A stretch of DNA of 64,000 nucleotides, taken from contig NZ_MINN01000117.1 in assembly GCF_001877785.1 (NCBI RefSeq), forward strand, positions 283,319 through 347,318, written 5' to 3'. The notes below the pieces were generated by a model. That model was not told the origin of the DNA. It saw only the letters and a list, made by a program, of their open reading frames with translations, and did no database searches. A program made the position numbers and the translations under genes. The DNA is from Rossellomorea aquimaris (GTDB lineage Bacteria; Bacillota; Bacilli; Bacillales; Bacillaceae_B). Positions within the stretch are counted from its first letter, which is position 1; each line of letters starts with the position of its first letter. Of this stretch, positions 26,300 through 35,413 are shown in pieces.

Positions 26300-27313
26300 T
26301 CAGTTATTCGCTTCCAACGCCTTGTCCACTAAATCCTTGCCGATGCGTTCTACATATTTGTCGTAAACGGATGATGCCGCATCACGGAACTCATCCCTCT
26401 GAGCATCCGTTAATTCGTTCACCTTCATCCCGTTTTCCTTCAGCTTGTTCAGGAATTCCACATCCTGCTTCTGAGCCAGGCCGCGCTGCTCTTCCCGGTA
26501 CTCCTCGGAGGCTTCGGTCACAAGCTTCTGCAAATCTTCAGGAAGATCATTATAGAAATCATTGTTCATCAACAAAGCCGTTGCCGCGTACACATGGCCC
26601 GTCATGGACAGATAATCCTGTACTTCATAAAATTTGTTCGTGTAATAAAGGGATACAGGACACTCCATCGCGTCGTATGTCCCTTGCTGGAGAGCCGTGT
26701 ACAATTCACCGAATGCAAACGGCGATGCATTGGCGCCAAATGCTTTGAACGTATCGGTATGAAGAGGGTTTTCAAGTGTCCTGAATTTTTGTCCCGCTAT
26801 GTCTTCAGGGCTTTCAATCGGCCCTTTGTTATTCGACATGTGGCGGAACCCGTTTTCCCCAAAGACAAGTCCCTTGATGTTGTTCTCTTCAAGATCCTTC
26901 ATGAGCTCCTGCCCAAGTTCCCCGTCCAGTGCTTTATAAGCCGCTTCATTGTTGTTGAAAAGGAACGGAAGGTCGAACACCATGAACTTTTCGTTAAAAG
27001 AAGCAAGCGGAGCCACGGCAGGGATCGTCATTTCGATATTGCCCAATTGGACCGCCTCGATCGCTTCCCGGTCAGACCCATACAGCTGTCCGTTAGGATA
27101 CAGTTCCACCTTGAGGCGGCCATCCGATTCTTTTTCAAGCTTTTCTTTAAATGTCACTGCGGCTACGTGGGACGACTGCTCTTCCGGTACAAGATGGGCA
27201 ATCCGGATCGTATACGTTTTATCCCCGCTGCCGCTTCCAGATGAACTGCTTGGACGACCGCAAGCGGACATCATCAGTACAGCCATCACCAATAGAATCA
27301 AGTATTTTTTCAT
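26300..27313 (-). CDS. dctP: TRAP transporter substrate-binding lipoprotein (DctP)
   Basis: A 337-aa solute-binding protein. Signal peptide with lipobox LMMSAC and lipidated Cys18, then a Ser/Gly linker and the DctP fold beginning YTIRIAHLVPEEQSSH. The conserved ligand-carboxylate region is near KFRTLENPLHTDTFKAFGANASPFAFGELYTALQQGTYDAMECP. It delivers the substrate to DctQM. Its start overlaps the GntR stop by 4 bases. Confidence 0.92.
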   Translation of the reverse strand: MKKYLILLVMAVLMMSACGRPSSSSGSGSGDKTYTIRIAHLVPEEQSSHVAAVTFKEKLEKESDGRLKVELYPNGQLYGSDREAIEAVQLGNIEMTIPAVAPLASFNEKFMVFDLPFLFNNNEAAYKALDGELGQELMKDLEENNIKGLVFGENGFRHMSNNKGPIESPEDIAGQKFRTLENPLHTDTFKAFGANASPFAFGELYTALQQGTYDAMECPVSLYYTNKFYEVQDYLSMTGHVYAATALLMNNDFYNDLPEDLQKLVTEASEEYREEQRGLAQKQDVEFLNKLKENGMKVNELTDAQRDEFRDAASSVYDKYVERIGKDLVDKALEANN

Positions 27314-27975
27314 TTCGTTTCCTCCTCCAGATAATAGCCTTTCATTCTCCGTACAATATTCTTCATGTGACCGGTCATCTCCCTCTTGGCCTCTTCGATC
27401 GCACCGCTTTCCAATGCATTCACGATGCGTGTATGTTCTTCATATGCTTCCCTGGCACTTAACTGCAGCGTATGGGACAGTACCAGGAATGCCCTGTTCA
27501 CCCCGGTATTGACGGAATGAATCAATGCCCTCAGCTTGGGGTTGGGGTTCGAACCGGCCAATAGCAGATGGAATTCCCGGTCGAGATCAATGAATTTTTC
27601 ATAGGACCCGGCCCCTATTGCAGCTAATTGAGCATCCAGGTTCTCCCGTATCCCCTCAAGCACCTCACGATTCATTGGAAAAGTCGCTTCCAGGTTGTAC
27701 ACTTCCAGGAGCGTCCGGATCTCCATGAAATGCATCGCATCTTCCTCTGTAAAAGAGGCAACCGTCGCTATTTTCTGATCGGATACTTCGACCAGCCCTT
27801 CCCCCGCCAGCCTTGTGAGTGCCTCACGGACAGGTGTCCGGCTAATTCCGAATTCCTGTGCAAGCTTCTTTTCAGGAAGCTCCTCCCCCGGTGCCAGTTT
27901 CCCCGAGATGATGTCTTTCTTGATCAGGTTAAAGGCCTGTTCAGCCAGTGTTTCTTTTTTGATCACCCTCGGCAA
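27310..27975 (-). CDS. GntR-family regulator (FadR/FCD subfamily)
   Basis: A 221-aa regulator with an N-terminal winged helix (EEKKLAQEFGISRTPVREALTRL region, about 34-57) and an all-helical FCD ligand domain with the usual metal/ligand residues in DREFH (about 129-133), EEHTRI and GHMKN. It is the first gene of the TRAP operon and is divergent from the FAD oxidase. It probably represses both units from the operator at 28158-28182 until a small organic acid binds. Confidence 0.88.
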   Translation of the reverse strand: MPRVIKKETLAEQAFNLIKKDIISGKLAPGEELPEKKLAQEFGISRTPVREALTRLAGEGLVEVSDQKIATVASFTEEDAMHFMEIRTLLEVYNLEATFPMNREVLEGIRENLDAQLAAIGAGSYEKFIDLDREFHLLLAGSNPNPKLRALIHSVNTGVNRAFLVLSHTLQLSAREAYEEHTRIVNALESGAIEEAKREMTGHMKNIVRRMKGYYLEEETK

Positions 27976-28157
27976 GTGATTCCCTCCCTGTTCAACGGCA
28001 GGATAACCGTTTTATTTTTATAAGAATAAAAGTTGCATAGAGTATGTATATGGAATCTAAGGTGTGAGTCATTGTGAGAAAATGGACATGATGAGAGTTT
28101 TTCCTTGTGGTTTTAGTTCTTTTGTTGAAAATACTGGTGGGTTTTTCAGCATGATGT

Positions 28158-28182
28158 ATGGTGGTATACCGTATACACCCAT
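28158..28182. promoter_or_regulatory. Probable GntR operator
   Basis: A 25-bp near-palindrome built as ATGGTGGTATACC then GTATACACCCAT, in the 275-base divergent region between the GntR gene and the FAD oxidase gene. Such TATAC-centred dyads are typical of FadR-group operators. Confidence 0.5.
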
Positions 28183-28250
28183 GATAATTTATGCTATTCT
28201 GTTTGTAAATATAAAATTTAGAATTTTTTAAAAATGAAGGGAGAAGCTGG

Positions 28251-29615
28251 ATGAATATAGAATGGATAGGGAAACTCCAAGATTTGATAGGGGAAGAACG
28301 GGTCAATACGAGCGAAGGGGATCTGTTCCGGCACAGCCGGGACGAATCGTTTCACGAGCCGGTGCAGCCGGATACCGTGGTGTTTCCGGAATCGACGCAG
28401 ATGGTCAGGGATATTGTAGAATTCGCGGGGGAGAATAAGCTCCCGATCACCGCTTACGGGGCGGGATCCGGGCTTGACGGAGCTGCCATCCCGGTTTCCA
28501 AAGGGATTTCCATGAATTTTGAATGGATGAAAGACGTCATCTCCTTCAATCCTGATGACTTGTCCATCACGGTCCAGCCCGGCATCACACGCCTCGAACT
28601 GAATCATGAAATCAACCGGCAGGGTCTCTATTTCCCGATCGACCCCGGGGCAGATGCCTCGATCGGCGGTATGACCGCAACGAATGCAAGCGGCACAACC
28701 GCGGTCCGCTACGGATCCATGCGCGATCAGATCTTGAACCTGGAAGTGGTGCTTGCAGACGGCCGCGTCATCAACACCGGCAGTTCAGCCAAAAAATCAT
28801 CCAGCGGATATCATCTGAACGGCCTGTTCACCGGTTCGGAAGGGACACTCGGGATCATCACACAAATTACGCTCAAACTCCACGGCATCCCTGAACACGC
28901 GGTCGCAGCCCGCTGTACATTCGACACACCGAAACACTGCGCCGCAGCAGCCCAGGCGGTGCTTGCAAGCGGGATCCCCGTTCTGAGGATGGAGCTTGTT
29001 GATGCCCCGAGTATCAGACAAGTAAATGCATATGGGGATTATCGCTTTCCAGAAGAGCATTCCCTATTCTTCGAATTCGCCGGCACACAAACCTCCACCG
29101 AAGAAGAAGCGGTGTTTGTGGAAGAACTAATGCAGGATATGGGCTGCAGGAACTGGGAACGGGCAAGCGGATCTAAAGAACGGGCGGAGATTTGGAAAGC
29201 AAGGCACGAACTCTCCTACGCCTTCCGCCACATCAAGGGAACGGAGGTGATGGGATCCGACGTGTGCGTCCCCCTGTCAAAGCTCGCCGGCATGGTCGAT
29301 TTCGCCCGCAGCGAAATCGAAGCATGCGGCCTCCTCGGCAGCGTCTTCGGCCATGTCGGAGACGGCAACTTTCACACCATCATTGTGTATGATCCCGCCA
29401 TCCCTGAAGAGAAAGCGGCAGCCGAGAAGATAAATGAACAACTCATCCTGAAGGCAATCGAAGCCGGCGGAACATGCACAGGAGAACACGGCGTCGGACT
29501 TGGAAAGATGAAATATCAAAGAATGGAGCACGGGGAAGCAGTTGATGTCATGAGGTCGTTCAAACAACTGCTGGATCCGGAGGGACTCTTGAATCCGGGG
29601 AAGATATTTGATTAA
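28251..29615 (+). CDS. FAD-linked oxidase (GlcD / D-2-hydroxyacid dehydrogenase type)
   Basis: A 454-aa flavoprotein of the PCMH/VAO family. The FAD-binding half has FPESTQMVRDIVEFA and PITAYGAGSGLDGAAIP (about 49-85) and GADASIGGMTATNASGTTAVRYG; the C-terminus has GGTCTGEHGVGLGKMKYQ. It oxidises a 2-hydroxy acid (glycolate, D-lactate or similar) to the keto acid. It is divergent from the GntR/TRAP operon and probably acts on the imported substrate or a product. A 27-bp palindrome begins immediately after the stop codon. Confidence 0.87.
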   Translation: MNIEWIGKLQDLIGEERVNTSEGDLFRHSRDESFHEPVQPDTVVFPESTQMVRDIVEFAGENKLPITAYGAGSGLDGAAIPVSKGISMNFEWMKDVISFNPDDLSITVQPGITRLELNHEINRQGLYFPIDPGADASIGGMTATNASGTTAVRYGSMRDQILNLEVVLADGRVINTGSSAKKSSSGYHLNGLFTGSEGTLGIITQITLKLHGIPEHAVAARCTFDTPKHCAAAAQAVLASGIPVLRMELVDAPSIRQVNAYGDYRFPEEHSLFFEFAGTQTSTEEEAVFVEELMQDMGCRNWERASGSKERAEIWKARHELSYAFRHIKGTEVMGSDVCVPLSKLAGMVDFARSEIEACGLLGSVFGHVGDGNFHTIIVYDPAIPEEKAAAEKINEQLILKAIEAGGTCTGEHGVGLGKMKYQRMEHGEAVDVMRSFKQLLDPEGLLNPGKIFD

Positions 29616-29989
29616 GGGACCGGGGGACAGGTCCCTTGTCCCAGAATAATTGTCCAGTCCTTAGATAGGGACGAGGGACCTGTCCCCCTGTCCCCTTTCC
29701 CATGCGGCATCTTCTCCGCCTGGATCCACCCATACCTCTCCAGCCGCTTGATTGACAGCTGAATCCGCGATACAGAGTATCTGTCAACCTTATTCCCGCT
29801 ATAAAACCATAGATAGTCTCTCAGATTCCCCAGCGATGCTATGTACTGACCCTTCTCCAGAAATCTTTCACCCTCATATCCCGCTTCTTCCTTCGAGTGC
29901 GTAAGAATCCATAAATAAATCCGCAGATCCTCGGTGTGACGAAAATTCGTTTCCTGAATCAATCCATTCGGTTCCAGGAACAGGGACAA
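29612..29989 (-). CDS. Small ORF bracketed by palindromes, possible winged-helix remnant
   Basis: A 125-codon frame of doubtful status. Its TTG start lies inside one 27-bp palindrome (29983-30009) and its last ~30 codons are made of two more (29616-29642 and 29668-29694). The core between them (ETNFRHTEDLRIYLWILTHSKEEAGYEGERFLEKGQYIASL) and YSVSRIQLSIKRLERYGWI look like replication-initiator winged-helix sequence, which fits the DnaD-domain gene 23 bases upstream. I think the original gene was longer or has been trimmed by repeat insertions. Confidence 0.45.
   Translation of the reverse strand: MSLFLEPNGLIQETNFRHTEDLRIYLWILTHSKEEAGYEGERFLEKGQYIASLGNLRDYLWFYSGNKVDRYSVSRIQLSIKRLERYGWIQAEKMPHGKGDRGTGPSSLSKDWTIILGQGTCPPVP
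29616..29642. repeat. 27-bp palindrome, copy 10
   Basis: Begins directly after the TAA of the FAD oxidase gene; also inside the 3' end of the opposing small ORF. Confidence 0.9.
29668..29694. repeat. 27-bp palindrome, copy 11
   Basis: 26 bases from copy 10, opposite orientation, the pair forming a larger dyad. Confidence 0.9.
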
Positions 29990-30009
29990 GGGGACAGGTC
30001 CGTTGTCCC
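29983..30009. repeat. 27-bp palindrome, copy 12
   Basis: Supplies the TTG start of the small ORF at 29612-29989. Confidence 0.9.
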
Positions 30010-30012
30010 AAC

Positions 30013-31083
30013 CTAAACGTCCATTCCTAATAACAGATGGGACGGGGTACCTGTCCCCTTGTCCCTCCCCTCTGTAAATGCCTTCAACTCCGCCTCCAGC
30101 TTGGCCTTCTCCGCTTCAAAATCGTCATCTTGAACCTCTTCCTCAGTACTCTCTCCATCCGTAAACCATTCCGGAAGTTTCTCCGTCCTCACCGGTTTCC
30201 TCCGCTGGCCAACCGTCTTCTCTTTGACGACCTTTTGAAACATCTTCATGAACTCTTTCTCCTCGGCACCTTTCACGTTCTTGACCCCTTCTTGTTCCCA
30301 ATTCTTCAGGATTGCCTCCACATAACTCCAATACTGTTTCCCCTGTTCCACAGCCTTCTTCATCGCTTCGACCACCAGGCTGTCCGACAGCTTTGCACAC
30401 CAGCCCCTGATTTTCTCTTCGATATGCGATCCCATCTTGCCAAATCCATTTTCCGTAAAAAAATTCAGTGCACCATCACGCGCGCTTTGTTGTTGTTTAT
30501 TTTTTCTTTCTGAAGAACTCTCTGAAGATCTCTCTGTATACGTCCCCTCCCCCGCCGGATGTGCCCCTTCCTCCTGCCGGGACATGCCCTCCTCCGAAGC
30601 GTCCATGCCGGTACGTCCCAACGTATCATCAGGGCAAATGGAAACCAATTCACTGACATGGCATTTTCCGCTCATGAGCTTATTCACATTCCCGGCAACA
30701 GGCTGCACATACATGACATTACTCAGCACAATGCTCGACGTCGTAATCGTCCTGAACTCCCTGATCAGCAAATGATTCTCCACCAGGAAATCCACCGCTT
30801 CCTTCACCTGCCTCTTCGTAAACCCATATGTATCGGAAAATGCCTGGTAACTCTTCTGCAGCATATCTCCTTTAAACTTGGTCCGTGTCCCAATCACATC
30901 GCCGCTCTCGTCCCGGACAAGCGTCGGACGATACCAATACAGAATATCCGCCAGCAGCGTGATCGCCACAAAATGTGCCTTCCCGCTCGCAAACGTAATG
31001 TTCTTGTACCACAAATGAGGAACCAGATTCCCCTCGATTTTCATTTCCCCTACCTGATCGACTACTTTACATCCTGATCTCAT
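30013..31083 (-). CDS. DnaD-domain replication-type protein; repeat-encoded tail
   Basis: A 356-aa protein with an N-terminal winged-helix region (HLWYKNITFASGKAHFVAITLLADILYWY, then YGFTKRQVKEAVDFLVENHLL), a low-complexity linker (about 165-200), and a DnaD C-terminal domain (FFTENGFGKMGSHIEEKIRGW, YWSYVEAILKNWEQEGVKNV). Such proteins start replication or load helicase in phages and plasmids. No phage genes adjoin it. GGGTGG lies 9 bases before the ATG. Its last residues (RDKGTGTPSHLLLGMDV) come from a 27-bp palindrome at 30039-30065. Confidence 0.75.
   Translation of the reverse strand: MRSGCKVVDQVGEMKIEGNLVPHLWYKNITFASGKAHFVAITLLADILYWYRPTLVRDESGDVIGTRTKFKGDMLQKSYQAFSDTYGFTKRQVKEAVDFLVENHLLIREFRTITTSSIVLSNVMYVQPVAGNVNKLMSGKCHVSELVSICPDDTLGRTGMDASEEGMSRQEEGAHPAGEGTYTERSSESSSERKNKQQQSARDGALNFFTENGFGKMGSHIEEKIRGWCAKLSDSLVVEAMKKAVEQGKQYWSYVEAILKNWEQEGVKNVKGAEEKEFMKMFQKVVKEKTVGQRRKPVRTEKLPEWFTDGESTEEEVQDDDFEAEKAKLEAELKAFTEGRDKGTGTPSHLLLGMDV
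30039..30065. repeat. 27-bp palindrome, copy 13 (inside the DnaD gene end)
   Basis: Read through near the C-terminus of the DnaD-domain protein; opposite orientation to copy 12. Confidence 0.9.
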
Positions 31084-31242
31084 AAAAAAATTCCACCCTT
31101 CTATATCTAGTCACTTACTAGGTATAAAGAAAGATGGAAAATGGACACCCTGTTATGAAATTATTTTAATTAAACGTTTATTTAATCTTTCAGATGGCTT
31201 TGCGTCGGGATTTTAAGAACTTAATCAAACGTTTGTTTAAAT

Positions 31243-31269
31243 GGGACAAGGGGACAGGTTTACTGTCCC
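31243..31269. repeat. 27-bp palindrome, copy 14
   Basis: Directly beside the second AAACGTTT dyad. Confidence 0.9.
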
Positions 31270-31298
31270 ACTAAAATAATTGCACCACCCTAATGAGT

Positions 31299-31325
31299 GG
31301 GACAAGGGACCTGTCCCCCTGTCCC
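31299..31325. repeat. 27-bp palindrome, copy 15
   Basis: 16 bases beyond the transketolase stop; paired with copy 14 in opposite orientation. Confidence 0.9.
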
Positions 31326-31341
31326 GATCTCCCCGTCCCGA

Positions 31342-33366
31342 TCAGATCCTCAATTTATTCTTTTCATACAAATTCTTATATTTAGCAACGATTCTTTCTA
31401 CTGTAAATCCGTATTCTTGATATAGATCCTGCGCCGGGCCTGAGGCTCCGAATTGATCGATGGTTACTGCTTCACCATAATCTCCGGTATATTCCCTCCA
31501 GCCGAGTGAGGAACCCATCTCAATTGCAAGACGTGTTTTAATGGCAGGATTCAGTACACTTTGTCTATATTCTTCTGATTGCTGCTCGAATCGATCCCAG
31601 CTTGGCATGCTCACTACGGAGACAGATAGGCCATCTTTTTCAAGTTCCTTTTGGACTTGGAGAGCAATCGAAACCTCTGAGCCTGATGCCAGTAATAAAC
31701 CTGCAGCGTCTTCTTTGCCGCATACAATATAGGCACCTTTTCTTACTCCATCTCCCACTTCAGACTCATCATTTGCCAGTGTCGGCAAGTCTTGACGAGT
31801 AAGGACCAGGGCTGTTGGTCTGTCTTTACTTTCCATCGCAAGCTGCCATGCCGCAAGGGTCTCTTTCGCATCGGCCGGACGAATCATCGAGATTCCCGGC
31901 ATTGCACGGAACGAAGCAAGCTGTTCAACCGGCTGGTGGGTTGGGCCATCCTCTCCCACAGCTATACTGTCATGCGTAAACACGTACGTAACCGGTAATT
32001 TCATCAGGGCAGCAAGCCTGATTGCTGGCCTTAAGTAATCTGAGAAAACAAAGAATGTTGCCCCAAATACTTTTAACCCGCCATGCAGGGCCATTCCATT
32101 AAGAGCTGCGCCCATTGCAAACTCACGGACCCCGAACCAGATATTCCGGCCGGCATAGCTTTCGATCCCAAAGTTTCGCTCAGTGTTCATCAGCGTTTTA
32201 TTTGAACTGGCTAAATCGGCAGATCCACCTATAAACTGCGGCACCCTTTTCGCTATTTCATTCAGTATTTTCCCTGAGGAGGCTCTTGTCGCCATTTTCT
32301 CGCCGGTTTCAAATTCCGGCAGCGAATAGATCCCACTTTCTGAAAGATCACCTTTTAAAGCTGCCTCAAATTGCCGGGCCAGGTCCGGATATTGGTTGTT
32401 ATACTCCTCGAACATCTCATTCCATCTTATTTCTTTTTCCTCACCTGACTCACTTAACTGATTAAAGTGCTTCGAAACTGATTCCGGAACATGGAAGGTT
32501 TCATCATACTCCCACGCATAGCTTTCCTTCGTCAATTTCACTTCTTCCTCACCAAGCGGAGCCCCATGCGAAGCAGATTTACCGGACTTATTAGGCGAAC
32601 CGTAACCGATTCTTGTTTTAACCTCGATCAGCGTCGGTCTATTTTCTTCAAGCTTTGCTTCTTGAATAGCTCTTTGAATCTCAATAACATCATTACCATC
32701 TTCTACGCGCAATACCTGCCATCCGTATGCCTTGAACCTTTCCCCTGCATCTTCTGAGAATGAACGATCCAAGTCACCATCCAGTGAAATATCATTGGAG
32801 TCATACATGACGACTAATCTGCCCAGTTTAAGGTGACCGGCAAGCGACGCTGCCTCGGCAGATACTCCCTCCATCAGATCTCCATCACCACAAATGCTAT
32901 ACGTATAGTGATCTACAATATTGAAGTGATCCCTATTATACGTCTCAGCTAAATGCCGCTCGGCCATTGCCATCCCAACAGCCATGGCAATCCCTTGTCC
33001 CAGAGGGCCTGTAGTCGCTTCCACACCAGGGGTATGACCAAACTCCGGATGACCAGGGGTTCTACTGCCGAACTGCCTGAAATTCTTTAAATCATCCTTG
33101 GTCAATCCATAGCCAAATAAGTGCAATAAACTATACAGCAGCATGGAGCCATGCCCCGCAGATAAAATAAAACGGTCCCGGTTGAACCAGTTTGGATTAT
33201 GAGGGTTATGATTCATCTCTTTTGCCCACAGCGTGTAGGCCATTGGAGCCGCACCCATCGGCATTCCGGGATGTCCCGAATTTGCTGCTTCAACAGCATC
33301 AATAGAAAGAGTACGGATTGTATTAATGGATAGCTGATCAATTAAACTGCTTGTCTTTGTTTGCAT
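31342..33366 (-). CDS. tkt: Transketolase
   Basis: A 674-aa thiamine-diphosphate enzyme moving two-carbon units between ketose and aldose phosphates in the pentose phosphate pathway. Visible: [13 protein letters not shown] near the N-terminus, [12 protein letters not shown], the ThDP/Mg motif GDGDLMEG, and [22 protein letters not shown] in the pyrimidine domain. Full length. It follows the polyol PTS operon in the same direction and has, upstream, a dyad that matches the one at the polyol operon, so it may be a dedicated second transketolase under the DeoR regulator. Confidence 0.95.
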   Translation of the reverse strand: MQTKTSSLIDQLSINTIRTLSIDAVEAANSGHPGMPMGAAPMAYTLWAKEMNHNPHNPNWFNRDRFILSAGHGSMLLYSLLHLFGYGLTKDDLKNFRQFGSRTPGHPEFGHTPGVEATTGPLGQGIAMAVGMAMAERHLAETYNRDHFNIVDHYTYSICGDGDLMEGVSAEAASLAGHLKLGRLVVMYDSNDISLDGDLDRSFSEDAGERFKAYGWQVLRVEDGNDVIEIQRAIQEAKLEENRPTLIEVKTRIGYGSPNKSGKSASHGAPLGEEEVKLTKESYAWEYDETFHVPESVSKHFNQLSESGEEKEIRWNEMFEEYNNQYPDLARQFEAALKGDLSESGIYSLPEFETGEKMATRASSGKILNEIAKRVPQFIGGSADLASSNKTLMNTERNFGIESYAGRNIWFGVREFAMGAALNGMALHGGLKVFGATFFVFSDYLRPAIRLAALMKLPVTYVFTHDSIAVGEDGPTHQPVEQLASFRAMPGISMIRPADAKETLAAWQLAMESKDRPTALVLTRQDLPTLANDESEVGDGVRKGAYIVCGKEDAAGLLLASGSEVSIALQVQKELEKDGLSVSVVSMPSWDRFEQQSEEYRQSVLNPAIKTRLAIEMGSSLGWREYTGDYGEAVTIDQFGASGPAQDLYQEYGFTVERIVAKYKNLYEKNKLRI

Positions 33367-33410
33367 GCCTTCACTCCCAATCTCACATTTTATAACACTA
33401 TATTATCAGC

Positions 33411-33449
33411 ATAAAAACGCAAATTCAATTATAATTTGTGCGTTTTTAT
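33411..33449. promoter_or_regulatory. Putative DeoR operator upstream of tkt
   Basis: Perfect 11-bp inverted repeat ATAAAAACGCA (33411-33421) and TGCGTTTTTAT (33439-33449), 45 to 80 bases before the tkt start. The right half continues TATAATTGTT exactly as at 38426-38443. Confidence 0.55.
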
Positions 33450-33560
33450 AATTGTTAATGAGTTTTTCAAGTTTTCTGATATGAGTGTAAGTAGTTAAAA
33501 ATTACGAAGAAATATTACCGGCATACTAGATAATGTGGGGCAAAATTAACTTCGGAGCAT

Positions 33561-33840
33561 AAGAAATGGGCTAGGATAAAAGTGTTTTAGCCTAAAAAAC
33601 CCGAACTAATTCGCCTCTTATATGGCAAGTTAGTTCGGGTTTTGTTGATTAAATGTTACTTTTGGGTGTTAGCTTCTCTCCAGCGGTTGATTGGAGTGCA
33701 AGACGCAGACTCCTGCGGGAAGAGTAGCTTATGTGAGACCCCGCAGGAACGCAGTGACGAGGAGGCTCACGGGCTACCCGCGGAAAGCGTAGTCTTGCAC
33801 GGAAATCATTAGCGGTGTTTAGAGACTACACTAAAATGTT
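33561..33840. repeat. MITE-like repeat, copy A (truncated at one end)
   Basis: It starts AAGAAATGGGCTAGGATAAAAGTG, carries a terminator-like hairpin, then a ~150-base module with CCAGCGGTTGATTGGAGTGCAAGAC and ending TGCACGGAAATCATTAGCGG. The same order occurs, inverted, at 62911-63347. The right terminal repeat is missing here. Confidence 0.75.
33598..33646. terminator. Terminator hairpin within repeat copy A
   Basis: AACCCGAACTAA pairs with TTAGTTCGGGTT; the minus strand continues into six T. It would end the polyol PTS transcript and separate it from tkt. Confidence 0.7.
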
Positions 33841-33861
33841 TTTCAAAATACTCAACAACCC

Positions 33862-35307
33862 TCACTGCTCTTTCAAATCAATCAACAACTTAACAAGTTT
33901 CGGATCGCCGATATAATTCTCGATCGTGATGATTTCATTGTTTTCAAAAGAAAGCCGCGTTCGATCATAAAGGTTTTTATGAACGACAATGATGTCTGAA
34001 TCACTTGGGACATCTTCAATTCTGTAGTGCTTCACTTCGATGCCCTCAATGTTCTCTTTTTGCAGCTTTTTCCTGAAGGTCGTTGCCCCTAAAGCACTGC
34101 TTCCGGCACCGGCATCACAGGCAAAAGAAATTTTATTTATTTTCTTTTCAACCGCGGCCTCAGGAACAGCAGGCTGATTAAAAACTTGTTTTCCTTCAGA
34201 CTTCATCGTTTTAGACTTTTCAATGGACTCTGTCAAGGCAGCTTCATCGTCACCTTTACGGTCCAGCTTCAAGATAAGCGATGTCACAAGGAAGGAAACG
34301 ACTGTTGCGACGATGACACCCAGTATGATGCCCAGGAAGTTCCCTTTAGGTGTTAATGCCAAATAGGCGAAAATCGAACCCGGACTCGGGCCGGCCACCA
34401 GACCGGAATTGAACAGCTGGAACGTAGCGATTCCAGACATCCCGCCGGCGATCATACCAAGGATTGTAAGTGGTTTCATTAATACGTACGGGAAGTACAA
34501 TTCATGGATACCGCCAAAGAAGTGGATGATGATTGCACCAGGTGCAGTCCGTCTGGAAATTTTGTTCCCAAATACAGTAAAAGCCAGAAGCAGACCCAGG
34601 CCTGGTCCAGGGTTGGACGCTACAGTAAAGTAGATGGATTTACCCGCTTCAAGTGTTTCCTGCATACCAAGAGGATAATAGATCCCCTGGTCGATCACAT
34701 TATTTAAAAACAGAACTTTCGCCGGTTCATTTACAAGAGACAGCAATGGCAGGAAACCGGTTTCGACCAATGCCTCAATCGCAGCCGTAACCATTTCGTT
34801 AGCCGCTTCGATCACCGGCCCTATCACTGTATAAGAAAGAAGTAATAATAAAAATCCTAAAATACCAATCGAGAAGTTGTTAATGACCATTTCAAATCCG
34901 GCAGGTATTTTATTTTCCAGCAGCTTATCAAATCGTTTGATCACCAAGCCGCCAAGAGGCCCGATAATCATTGCACCCAAGAACATCGGGATATCAGAAC
35001 CGATAATTAATCCGATTGCCCCGATCGACCCCATTACGGCACCTCTTTGCCCGCCTACCATTCTTCCGCCGGTATAAGCTAAGAGAAGCGGCAATAAGAA
35101 CGTAATGGTCGGTCCGACCAATTCTGCAAGATATTCATTAGGCACCCAGCCTGTGGGTATGAATAGCGCTGTCAGGATCCCCCATGCGATGAAGGCGCCG
35201 ATATTAGGCAGCACCATATTGGTCAGGAATCCACCCATTGCCTGTATTTTCGCACGGGCTGACGGCTTTGATACAGAAGTCTGTTCCACAACACTTTCAG
35301 TTGACAT
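33862..35307 (-). CDS. mtlA: PTS mannitol-type IICB permease
   Basis: A 481-aa phosphotransferase permease for a polyol. The IIC part has about eight to ten helices, MVLPNIGAFIAWGILTALFIP, and the substrate-site motif HFFGGIHELYFPYVL. The IIB domain (about 385-481) has the phosphocysteine loop SFACDAGAGSSALGAT. It matches the mannitol group, but its operon lacks the usual mtlR and has unusual partners, so another hexitol or a pentitol is possible. Last gene of the operon. Confidence 0.88.
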   Translation of the reverse strand: MSTESVVEQTSVSKPSARAKIQAMGGFLTNMVLPNIGAFIAWGILTALFIPTGWVPNEYLAELVGPTITFLLPLLLAYTGGRMVGGQRGAVMGSIGAIGLIIGSDIPMFLGAMIIGPLGGLVIKRFDKLLENKIPAGFEMVINNFSIGILGFLLLLLSYTVIGPVIEAANEMVTAAIEALVETGFLPLLSLVNEPAKVLFLNNVIDQGIYYPLGMQETLEAGKSIYFTVASNPGPGLGLLLAFTVFGNKISRRTAPGAIIIHFFGGIHELYFPYVLMKPLTILGMIAGGMSGIATFQLFNSGLVAGPSPGSIFAYLALTPKGNFLGIILGVIVATVVSFLVTSLILKLDRKGDDEAALTESIEKSKTMKSEGKQVFNQPAVPEAAVEKKINKISFACDAGAGSSALGATTFRKKLQKENIEGIEVKHYRIEDVPSDSDIIVVHKNLYDRTRLSFENNEIITIENYIGDPKLVKLLIDLKEQ

Positions 35308-35413
35308 ACAATTCCCATCCCTTCTATTTAGATGTAATAAAATTGCATTCGTAACCCCAAAGTAAAGTAATCCGATTAAACTTTGGAGAGGAAAAACCCT
35401 TTTTTATAAAAAA

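Larger units (their letters stand above)
31084..31341. promoter_or_regulatory. Intergenic control region with two AAACGTTT dyads
   Basis: Two near-identical 20-bp dyads occur, at 31166-31185 and 31221-31240, of the form TTAAT(T/C)AAACGTTT(A/G)TTTAA, 55 bases apart. They resemble TetR-type operators. Two 27-bp palindromes (31243-31269, 31299-31325) follow toward the transketolase stop. A short CTAGT/ACTAG dyad with GGTATAAAG lies close to the DnaD gene start. Confidence 0.5.

Noticed and set aside
29616..31325. Regularly spaced palindromes as a possible CRISPR array
   Set aside because: Spacing is irregular, intervening sequences are genes, copies alternate in orientation and no cas gene is present.
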